In this document: positions 20,038-30,500 of the stretch, piece by piece
How the letters are laid out: each line of letters begins with the position of its first letter
Numbering within the stretch: position 1 is the stretch's first letter
Assembly: GCA_037783545.1 (NCBI GenBank)
Contig: JBBELK010000024.1
Location: 1,364,001-1,428,000 of the forward strand
From: Henricia sp. BOLD:AAB3569
Taxonomy: Eukaryota; Echinodermata; Asteroidea; Spinulosida; Echinasteridae
DNA: 64,000 nt
Reading direction: 5' to 3'
The notes under the pieces: generated by a model
Told to the model about the DNA's origin: nothing
Database searches by the model: none
The model's input: the letters and a program-made list of their open reading frames with translations, nothing else
Position numbers and translations under genes: made by a program

Positions 20038-20404
20038 TTGATAGCTTTACGCTGACGTCATGTCATTTGACAATCGTGGCCCGAGTGCTAACCAGCAAAA
20101 AAAGCGCATTGGTTGCACTTACCTCTGTTACTTAACCTTGCATTATGTTGTTGCGCCGCGGCTGTTGTATCGAGAAAGATAAAACTCTTATCTTCAGGCT
20201 AAATCGTGATCAAGTAAAAACACTTTAGTTTTTTACAAGCCGAGTACATGCTAAATAATTTGAGCGTATTGCAACGCGTGCATGCGGCATTTTCGAATGA
20301 AAATACCCTGACGGGTATTTTTTACACATGTTCATGTGCGTCTATTGGCATGGCCGGTGACACCCATACATTCCCGGATGTTACACATGGTCGAAAGCTA
20401 TCAA
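20038..20404 (+). mobile_element. 367-bp inverted-end repeat (empty-site copy)
   Basis: Ends ttgatagcttt / aaagctatcaa. A minus-strand copy at 51050-51603 has the same layout but carries a 211-bp Tc1-like MITE; here the equivalent TA (20120-20121) is empty. Confidence 0.7.
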
Positions 20405-20692
20405 TTTTGAATATATGCTGTATATTAAATTGAACAAAGAAAAGGTGTGATCCTCTAAGAGTAAAAATTAGGTAAGTATTATAATTAAAGCTGTACTGCT
20501 CATGATATGTATTTAGTAATTTCTGAATTGAAATGAGTTTTATCTGTAGACAAATACTCAAAATGTATAAACTTATAATATTATTGTACTATTTAATGCA
20601 GATGAATGTTATAATTATCCATTTTTGTTTAGGTGCATGATTTGAGTGAAGGAACTGAGCGCAAGGAATTTAATTTTGAGAGAAATATAATA

Positions 20693-20829
20693 GGCTACAA
20701 TTAGAGATGAATTTAGAAACACGGGAAAATTGCAATGCCCCAACTGGGATTCGAACCAAGGTCCATGGCATACATGACCAACCGCTCTACCAACTGAGCT
20801 ATCTGGGCATCCCGTCGGGCTACAATTAG
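20693..20829 (-). mobile_element. 113-bp SINE with 12-bp target duplication
   Basis: The element 20705-20817 is flanked by identical ggctacaattag (20693-20704 and 20818-20829). On the minus strand it begins with a tRNA-like head (20809-20736) with A box TAGCTCAGTTGG and B box GGTTCGAATCC, then a short AT-rich tail. The anticodon stem is degenerate, so it is not called as a tRNA gene. Confidence 0.75.
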
Positions 20830-21143
20830 TGTAAACCCATGAAGGTTTGCATGTGTACATTGTATTTCAAAACTGGAAACATTTATCCTTTTTTGATGAC
20901 CATTAAGAAAATTGTTTAGCCTTCCTAAGTCCGTAATATGTAAATGTTTAAGAAGAGAAAAGGCATGTAATATTACAATTGTATGAACTAAATTTCAAGA
21001 TTTGTTTTTGGAGAATAGAATTTATTGTTGGGCCTTTAACAACCTAAAATATATGGAAATCGCCTAATTGTATTTAATATGGAAAGTATCTTAGGAAGAC
21101 AACATGGCATATCTACTTTATCCTCCTGGTGGTTAAAACAAAT

Positions 21144-21343
21144 ATTGATTTAGCTTAAATGGATTTAAAGATATGGCTCATTATACATGACATGTACAAA
21201 AATGCTTGTCCACGGGAGCTTCTTACCACTTTGGAGGTCTTCATTGTGTTCAATCGTGCTTATGAGGCTCCCGTGGACAAGCCAGTTTTGTACATGTCAT
21301 TTATAATGAGCCATATCTTGAAATCCACTCAAGCTAAATCAAT
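21144..21343. mobile_element. near-perfect 200-bp hairpin
   Basis: Arms of about 75 bp (attgatttagcttaaatgga, gcttgtccacgggagc and inverses) around a loop of about 45 bp. One copy in the window, intergenic. Confidence 0.65.
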
Positions 21344-21798
21344 AAAAAAAATCAGGAATAGTGCTAAACAACCTACTCATCAAAACTGGGTAAAAACAAA
21401 TTTTCTGGAATTACAGGAAGTAGGTGAAAAATCGCTTTTAATTTGGGTTAACTTGTTTGATCTAAATACATGGAAAGGGGGGGGGTTATCAGTTTTTTGA
21501 ATTAAGAAAAATATACTCAAAAGTATTTTACGTATCTGTTACAGTACACCTGAAAAGAGTGAATTATTAAAGTGGTAAACTTACAACATGAATAATTTAA
21601 CCCTTATTTGGGGGTTCTGATGGAGGACTCGACCTTGGCAATGATTTCTGCAAACAGGAATAGATTTCACAAAGTGCTACGATCCTTTATTTGTAACTCG
21701 AGATGCATGTTACGGTGGTTTGCGTTTTGTGAAATCGACCCCAGGAGCCAGCAGTGCATTCTCGGCATCCGTCAGAGATCTGAAAGAAAAATTACGGG

Positions 21799-21955
21799 TA
21801 ATAATAATAATAGGCAGTTATATAGTGCATTTCAGAACCAATGGAACGCTCAATGCGCTTTCTGCATTATTACCCCTGGTCATTGGGCTCAGTAGTATTA
21901 ATCCTTCTAAACTCCCTGGGGAGTGTGCAGCTCATGCGCACGGGGAGGGAGTCAC
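21799..21955 (-). mobile_element. SINE-like retroposon, inverted copy
   Basis: Minus-strand relative of 14152-14352: (TAA)n, ttatatagtgca, then attacccctggtcattgggc and ctccctggggag in the inverse order. Confidence 0.65.
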
Positions 21956-22220
21956 TCGGTCTCATATCTTACACCATATGCCCGACTAGCTGAAACACCC
22001 TGGCACTGTCTTCATCAGTGAGCAGGGAAACGATCCGGGTGGAAGTCATATCCACTTCAGAATACCCAGCACTCCCCCACTGCCTCTATACCTCAACACA
22101 CTCTTCCATTTTGTTAACACACCAACTCCCCTAAAACCTTAAAGGAGTTTCTTTAAATATTTCTTGGATGTTTGAGACAATGGAGGAGCATACCCCATGT
22201 CACATATGCACTTCAAGCCT

Positions 22221-22457
22221 AGGGCCAATTTCATAAAGCTGTTTATCATTAAATAATTGCTTAATCCAAAATTTGTTTGCTTATATAAAAATGGGTTATC
22301 AGTCAAAATCCGATGTGTATTACAACTGACTGGTGTTCTGCTATTATTGCTAAAAACACAAGTTGACATACAATTTTGACTATTAACCAATTTTTATAAA
22401 GTAAAATTATTTGGATTAAGCAATTCTTTTGCTAAACAGCTTTATGAAATTGGCCCC
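22221..22457. mobile_element. GGCCAATTTCATAAAGC foldback
   Basis: Intergenic copy with both arms. A more decayed copy follows at 22949-23160. Confidence 0.7.
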
Positions 22458-23319
22458 TGGATGTCTCCTTGGCTCTCTGTGCCAGGCGGATCCTTTCCCC
22501 CCAAAACCGACGGGAAACCAGCTGGGCTGCTGAGAAAAGTTTAACGAAATACTCAACTGCTATCTCATGATGTGGTCAGCGCGGAGATCGCGATGTTTCT
22601 ATCACAAACCTGCAGGTCTTCATCGGGCGATGGTGTTGACAGTTCGGTGTGATCCACCGACACCGGGCAGCGGGCTTTAATTGGCCCACGCACCGACGTG
22701 TGGTGACGCGGTGGGGTATGAAAGAAAATGCCATGTACATTTAAGTACATGTCAATTATTTGGTGCCCCTTCAAGGAATACACACAATTGATGATTTATT
22801 TATACATGCTACAAAAATATGCTTGGTAAAAATAAACTACATGTAGCAGTAAATACGTACATTAAGCAGATATTAAAATTAAGCACATATATTAAATTTC
22901 TGCAACTTTTACCACCTTAATCTTTCCAAGCAAATTACAATTCACCAGGGAGCCAATTTCATAAAGCTGTTAAAAAAATTGCTTAATCCAAAAATGTTTG
23001 CTTTATAAAAATGGGTTAATAAGTCAAATTGTATGTCAAATTGTGTTCTTAGCAAGAATAGCGGAACACAAGTCGATGGCAATACACATTACAGAGATTT
23101 TGACTGCTAATCCATAGTAAACATATTTTGCATTTAGTAAATTTTTCTGTTAAACATTCCTAATTTCTCTACGCCTCATCTCTAAAAACTTGCCTGCCAG
23201 CCTGTGATTTTTCAAACTAATGACAGAATGTTTTTACCAACACCTATTTTCGCTCATTTCCTGTCGTTTTTTTATCGACTGATATCATTACTGACCCAAA
23301 GCAAGAATATAAATGCTTA

Positions 23320-23600
23320 AAAGTAATATACATGTTTGGTAAACTGTTAAGAACGACGAGATTTCAAGTGGTAATTGAAAGCCTATGTTGAGAAAACTAC
23401 CTTGTAGAAATTTCAGCCACATAGACGCAGTAATAATTCAGAAAACATTAAAACCCCAATCATGGTTTTTGTGCATGAATGAATGAATGGCTCCTCTTTG
23501 GAGATTCAAATAGTTTCGTAATTTTTCTCATGAATAGGGGCACTTCAGACGAAATAATTTCACAGGATGGTTACTTCCATTACCATCTTTCGATAATAAT
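23320..23600 (+). repeat. dispersed repeat
   Basis: About 280 bp repeated inverted at 62780-63070 (core ttctacatggtagttttct / accttgtagaaatttcagcc). A short piece is at 6765-6840. Confidence 0.6.
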
Positions 23601-24983
23601 TCAGACATGTTTTCGAGGATAATTACCAATTCTGTATATTACCTTTAAAAACTAGAGCAATTTCATTAAGAATTTCATCCGTATACAACTTAAACATGCC
23701 ACAGTCACACTTTTAAAAAACATATTAAAATATAATAATTTCAAACAAGGGTTAGATATGCTATGAAAATCTACTTTAAAAGCCACTTTCAATTTAAGTA
23801 TAAAATGTATGTGCTATAAAATTGTCCATGTTGAATGAACATGTATACTTTGCAAGGATTGTAAATAGACAGCAAATTGTGACCTTGGGCAAAGTTATAG
23901 TTACATCTTAAAACTCGATCTTGGTTCACGTTTGCTCCTATCAGTTCACTTCAACACCATCCATTTGAACATGGAGGAAGCTCTTCCTCCATGCTTTGAA
24001 TGACTGCAAAACCAGGCCTAGTGCCATGGGTGGATAACCATGGAATTTGTCTGTTCAGGGTTAACTGGCAGTGAAGGTGTTATCTCTCACCAAATATGGG
24101 TCATTCCATGAAAACGTTACAGTGTCCGCCTTAAGATTACCCTCCGCATATAAAGAATATATGACCTCATGAATCGAACACCACCTTTATCACTTGATAC
24201 TACCCAAAACATAACGAGAACGATTCAATAAACTAGTGCGCTCTTCTGAATGTAAGTGTGACATTTTGAAACTTTCGCTCAAATTGGAACAAAATTCGCT
24301 TATAATGTAATTTGAATCGATAAAGTCCAGGTTCTACAGCATATCAGCAACTTACCTTTTCCTAAAAGAAACTGGTCAAAAAGACTTGAAATGTAATCGC
24401 AAGAGTTGAAAAATGCCTTGGAGTCCTCCATTACGTCGTGAAACAATTTTCTCTAATATTTTCAAGAATATGCTGCCAAGACATGTCTAACCGTTTGTAA
24501 ATTATTTTAGATATTCTACATTATTTAGAAATTGCACAGAAATTTCTTTAAACAATTTTGTTAACTTGAAAATGCCATTTTTACAAATGCATCAAAATGT
24601 CACACTTTGGCTCCTGTTTTTATGGAAATACCCATATATACATATCACGAATAACCAAACATGAAAGGTCACGTAGAGAAATTTGTGCATGCGCATTTCA
24701 CAATTACGAACCCGCTATACATTTTATCAAGATTTGTCTTACCAAAAAGTAAAAGAAAATAAGAAAATAAGCCCCAAAAGGTTAAGAAACAGTACAAAAG
24801 AAGACCTGCATGTATCCAGGGTCGTGTTCCCGTTACGTCAACATTGCTAATGTTCGCCACTGGTGACAATGCTTTAGTGCGCTATGTAAAGCTAGGTACC
24901 AGTTAAACGTTGCAATGTTTGGAACGCAGTCTAGGACAGACAATGTCACACTGTCTCTTTGTTGTTATGATGCTACTCTTCAT

Positions 24984-25320
24984 GTGGTTACTAGGGGTGG
25001 GAATTTACGGTTAATTCAGAAACCGGTTTACAATTCTTTCAAGTGTCGAAACCGGTTAACCGTTCGGCCGACACTAAAGATTCATGTGCAATGTACACAA
25101 TACCCCAAGGCCCCCAAAATAATCATTGAACCCTTATCTGCATGGTCTAAATTTTACTAGGACCCCATATAAATTTATTTCAGTTTCATGAAATCATTAC
25201 AAATAACCCTCTGAAAACTATTGTAAATTCTTTAAAATTAGGTTTCGTTTAAACGTTCGGCAAACCAGTTTTTAAATTGTTTTCGGTTAAATGGTTAAAC
25301 GTCCCATCCCTAGTAGTTAC
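24984..25320. mobile_element. hAT-like MITE with 8-bp target duplication
   Basis: The element 24992-25312 has inverted ends TAGGGGTGGGA / TCCCATCCCTA and flanks GTGGTTAC / GTAGTTAC (7 of 8 match). Eight-base duplications are characteristic of hAT transposons. Confidence 0.72.
25174..25179 (-). terminator. candidate LRP2 polyadenylation signal
   Basis: The first canonical AATAAA on the minus strand after the LRP2 stop, 1.1 kb away. It lies inside a hAT-like repeat, which makes it doubtful; a variant signal closer in may be used. Confidence 0.2.
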
Positions 25321-25749
25321 TCTTTTGGGGATTAGGTTATCTTTTTAAAACAATGCATTTTTATGAAATGGACTAACTGAAAACAAACACTATGAGAGTG
25401 GTCATGAAGAAACTAGAGCTTGAAGATAATTTTTTTTAAAATGCTACATAAGCAAACATCACAGTAAATATACTGTAAAAATATGTTAGAGATGCTCGAC
25501 AAAAATTCCACGAGTTGGAGAAGCTTATGCGATTTACTGAACACATTTAGATGAATTGGATACAAGAAAATAATGTTATACATTGTAATTAATCCATTAC
25601 AGCAGCCATATAAAAATAATTTGATTGTCACACAGCACTGTAATGCTGACAGACATTTTACCATCACCAATGTCTCAATACTACATTATTTCCTGTACAA
25701 TCTGAACAGGAAAATGGAACAGATCACACACCAAAAAGCTTTAAAGAAA

Positions 25750-25955
25750 TAGACCTTTATCACGGTGCGTCCATCTTTGTCTTGTTCCCATAGTACATGT
25801 CGGGTACGATCAGTACGTCTGCGCGACCGCACGATAGCGCGTGTATCTTCTGCTGAGAATCATTGTCCACGCTGCGCGGTCTCTTAATCGCGCAACGCCC
25901 GTGCCATTGTGATGCACACAATGAACAATTTAAAAACGGGCCCAAACTTTGGATG
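25750..25955. mobile_element. MITE family gacctttatcacggtg, truncated copy
   Basis: The left end and centre are present; the right arm is missing. Confidence 0.65.
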
Positions 25956-26105
25956 AATATACCATGAAAGCTGAACCGAGTCTTGCAACTGATTTTTCAT
26001 TTCCCACAATTTGGCTATAAAACTGATGCAGAAATAATATTTAAAAAAAATAAAAAAAATAAAAACTCCGATCAAGGCGACCTACATTATTATTAATCAG
26101 ACTCC

Positions 26106-26252
26106 TATAGACTGTACCGAATATCTGCCATCTTGTAGGGCAACTTTTGTTTAAATTGGTGAACAATGCAGGCACAGAATGTGCAACCATGCATGAGCTC
26201 ACTGAACAAAGAATCTGCCCTACAAGATGGCAGCTATTGGATACTGTCTATA
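26106..26252. mobile_element. MITE family tagaccgtatcgaatag, copy 3
   Basis: Lies 46 bp beyond the LRP2 stop codon, so it is probably in the 3' UTR. The internal segment is inverted relative to copy 1. Confidence 0.7.
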
Positions 26253-26297
26253 TTATGCTGTGCATAGTACGTTTTTTGTAAATCGCTGTATTATTTC

Positions 26298-27582
26298 TTA
26301 CTGGTCAGGGTCCTTGGTTTCCGGGGGTGGTGGAGGGGTATTTGGGGAGTAAGCCGGTGGGGGTTCTTGGTACCGTGGCTCCATGGTTACGGTTGTGGGG
26401 TCTATTGGGGTACCGTCTGGCATATAGGCCTTATGGGGCAGGGGGTCGGCCTGGAACCCTGGTTGGTATTGTGAGGGGTCAAAAGGGAGGCCTGGTTTGA
26501 GGGGAAGGGGGCTGACAGTTCCCCCTCCCGCCGCCCCATTAACATTGGCATAGGCTGGGTTCTCAAAGGTGACGGGGGTTTGAGGATTCAGCGATATCTG
26601 TAGGATGGGGGAAGGGGAAACAAAAAGAGAAATATTAGTCATTAGCTGCAACAACAGTGAGAGTGGGAAATAAAATGCGTGTACGAGCCTCCATTTTTTA
26701 GTTTACATATCAAGTAGTAAATACATGATTACGCCCGCGGGTTCATCTATTCAAACCACGGACGTTTTCTGTGGTTTAACAAAGGGAACAATATCGTCCG
26801 CGATTGCCAAGCGAACGTCTGCGATTCCAATCGTGTACAAAACAACATGAGGAGTAGGTAAAAAAACTATGTCCAAACAAAAGAGGAACAATGGGACGTC
26901 CGCGGTGGGAGGTGAATTCACACCTAGGCCTTGTTGACGTTGGACTCGCACATGCACCAAATCAGTGTTGCATCAACATTACAATTAGAAAGTGTTATTT
27001 GCCATGGGACACTTGCATTCTAGAATTATGTCACAATACTGATTGTCATTGGCTGAAAACAATTCTACATTTCTCATCGACAGCAATTGATCAGTTGCGC
27101 AACTAGCGGCAGCTGAAAACTGACGTCCAGTTTTCAGAGCGCGCACATCGACACGGCAACTCGGTAAAGCCTAGAGTACATTGACCTTGCAACTGGAAGT
27201 AACTGTTGCTTGCAGTTGCTGTCGATTTGCGCGCAAGTATTCAAACACACACGTGCAACTAACAGCAACTAGTTCCAACTACGCGTACATCGATGCAACT
27301 GACCGCAACTGGGTACAACTAGTTGCCAGAAAGTTGAACATGAGCAACTCTCGGCAACTGGGATTTTTCCCAGTTGCAAGTACGCGCACATCAACCTTTT
27401 CGAGCAACAAATCAGTTGCTCCCAGTTGCCGCGAGTTGCTTCCAGTTGCAATGTCGATGTACACTAGGTCTAAGACCACAGAAGGCTGTATAGTTACCTC
27501 ATAGGGGGATTCTTCGGGAATGTCTACTGGGGCGTGAACATCCACATTCCGCCCATCACGGTACGCCACAGGGCCGGCAAAC
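26298..27582 (-). CDS. LRP2: LRP2: cytoplasmic tail
   Basis: Exons 27498-27582 and 26298-26597. After RKRK comes [18 protein letters not shown], then the endocytosis and PTB-adaptor signal [11 protein letters not shown] (F-x-N-P-x-Y), then a Pro-rich region with PPPAY (PPxY, WW-domain ligand) and a poly-Pro run, ending KDPDQ. Human LRP2 has FENPMY and FENPIYAQ in a tail of about 209 residues; this tail is about 128 and keeps one copy. It should recruit Dab2/ARH-type clathrin adaptors. Confidence 0.92.
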
Positions 27583-30500
27583 CTTCTCCTATAGCAGGAT
27601 TAGAAACCAAACAATTGTGTAAGAAAACTCTCTGATTCACAACTGCAGCAAGTTTAAGTGGTATTTTAAAATAACATGAAATCGTCAACCAGAAGGTCAA
27701 AATTCCAAATGACTTGAAATACGGGTAACCATATCTGTACAGATTCTGAACCAATGCACACCATACCCTTTGATAAGTGGAAATGTTGTAAAATAGTACT
27801 TCTCAGCAGGGCTACTAACTGATTCAATGTAGATATCAAAGTGACACATATGTAAATAAATTATATTTCTGAAAAAAATTAATATTAAGGATAACATTTG
27901 TGGGTGCACTTATAAAGCTGGGTAATGCCCAACACAGGACATTAAACATTTTAAATGACCAATACAGTTACTGCTAGGCAGCCGGTTACAGGACATAAAT
28001 CTACGTAAAGAGGAATATAGCTGGTTCAATGAAAGAATATGGCTGGTTTATTGTTGCGTTTCACTATACAAAAATAGTTGAATTATAGAAAGCGAATGGT
28101 TGAGTCAACGTTTCGATCTGGGGCAGATGGCAATAAAATCGACTTAGCCACTGGTCTAAGACCCGTCTTTTATACAATTTAGCCACTTGGCTTAGTCAAT
28201 GGTTTAGCCCATTGCAATAAACTAGTCTAACTGAAGTACGGCTGTGCCAGCCGAAAACACACATCTTAACAGAAGGTGACACAGCCGGCTATCCTTGCGT
28301 GATTTCAAGCCAATCAAACGTCCTCACGAAGCCACTTGATGATGCGTGTGTGGTGCAGTTTTTGCAGAGAAACTGATCGCGAAAGTTATCAAAAAGCACT
28401 AAACAGGCTCTAATGGGCACAATGTGCATTTTGTTTTTGTTTTTTATGCAAAATTACGAGATGCAGCGCGGTGTCAAAAAATTATAACCTGCTCGCCGCG
28501 AGCTTAAATTTTAAGACTGGTCTAACTTTAAGACAACGATATTGCAAGCAGGCTATAACTATAGACCGGTCTTAGTAGAGGCCTCCCACTGTGCGATTTT
28601 TGCCACGAATTTCCAACGATTAGGTACGATTTGGTGAGATTACTTGAGACTGTCTATAGACTATACACAATCGTATCAAATCGTACCTAATCGGTGGAAA
28701 TTCGTGGCCAAAATCGCACAGTGGGAGGCCGCTTTAGACCGCCCCTGGAGATATTCATCAGGACTGACTGGAAACAGTTACTGGTCAGGCCTAAATACTG
28801 GAACACTCAAGTATAACAAACTATGTAGTTTATCTCTATGTAAAAGAGCTACGAATAACTCTGCTAATGAAATGTCAGTAATAAACATTTTCAAATTGAA
28901 TGGACATTTATGCTACTACAAGTCTTACTTTCGCTTCCTCAGGAGAACGAAGATCAGGATGAGAATGACGATGATTGCGATTAAGATGATGCCAACAACT
29001 CCTGCTGCTATGCCCACAGCTGAAACAAACACAATTAAGTGAGTGAGTGAGTGAGTTTGTGGTTTAACGCCATGCCGGCATCAGAGGCCATATTCATGGC
29101 GGGATTATGTTAATATATAAAAATGCTTGGTTTTGATTAAAATTAATAAAATCATGTAAGTTGTGGAAAATATATGATCTTGGAATTAGTTGTATAGATA
29201 ACAAGTGGTATATTTCAATAAAATTGAAGAAACATTGTATATAAGTACTACGTGGAATCTGGGTAGTTTTCCAAGGCAACCCCGAGGAGGCCGGTCATAG
29301 TGGATCCCCCAGACACACGGCACCGTGTCAAACACAATTAATGAGATTAGTAATCAAAAATTTTCAGTACAAACAGACAACATAGCGAAACCAAAACGTT
29401 CTTTCTGTATGTCCTTAAACACAGGCATCTTGTTTTGTAAAATCTCTTTGGAATTCGTCCCATGACATGACAATTCGTCACAAAACTCCCCAAAGTTTGT
29501 GAAAAGTCATATTGATTGTAGAGATTGACTTAGGATTGTTTGGGTTTATCAAAATTTATGAGAAAACAAATGTTGAGATTTTATTTTAGATGTAATCAAA
29601 GGGCATGCAGATATTAAGAAAGTGATTTTTCATTAACCCGCTGACGGCTAGCCATTTTCCCTATTTATTCCCCAGGAGCAAGAGACTTGATATCAAGTTC
29701 TGGCTGTGTATATCTCTGGAGTGGGAGACTTGAGGACTAGTGTTTACTTTAAGTCATAGATCAATTTTTTGAGTCAAGTCTCAAGCCAAATACAAAAACA
29801 CCGACTTGAGCCCAAGCCACATGTTTTCAGCTAGTGCTTAAGCAGCACTATGAAATTGGCCCCAAGTCTTTAAATATCTTCTGTTACCCACTTATAAGTC
29901 GTTAGAAGGGCCACACATACAGAGAGAGTGCAATTCAACATTATTACACAGAAAAGGAAAAACAAAAAATATCATGCAAGATACCTAACACTTTTCAATA
30001 GGCTATCATTTCAACAAAATACTACAAACGATTTTCTATCAAAAGCACAAGTGTAAAATCTATTAATGTACGTGATTGACAAATGTGCAAAATACAACCG
30101 AAAATAAAACAAATATTAATTCTACAAACAATTTCATGACAAGAAAATGATTGAGACAAAGCACACAAAGGAAACCTGTAAAAAATCAACATCTCTTTCA
30201 CAATTACAGTTTGTCTGTGGATTCCCCTTAAAATGGATTGCAGGGTTGTAGTCACGTCCATCACAAGTATTTCACAAGTCTAGAGCCGATAAAAAAACAA
30301 GTCCGTGACAAGTCCAGCACAAGGCCGTGACAAGTCCAGCACAAGGCCGTAACAAGTCCACTAACAAGAACCAAAGGATGAACAGGCACAAAATAGTGCC
30401 TTTGCTGGAGTTCATTTGAATAGCTTGTAACTTAAATTAAGACCCGGGGATTTGTGATGGACTCGACTACAACCCTGGTGGATTGACACCAAGTATTTCA

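Larger units (their letters stand above)
18713..26297. other. convergent intergenic region NBR1/LRP2
   Basis: No open reading frame here resembles a known protein. The interval is filled with repeats listed separately (18898-19140, 20038-20404, 20705-20817, 21144-21343, 21799-21955, 22221-22457, 23320-23600, 24992-25312, 25750-25955, 26106-26252) separated by AT-rich unique-looking DNA. Both 3' UTRs must lie in it. Confidence 0.6.

Noticed and set aside
20736-20809. tRNA gene with a CAT anticodon on the minus strand
   Set aside because: The anticodon stem is not complementary, and a 12-bp target duplication surrounds the element, marking a SINE.
21159-21500. 113-residue open frame as a gene
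   Set aside because: It is read across the two arms of a hairpin and ends in simple sequence.
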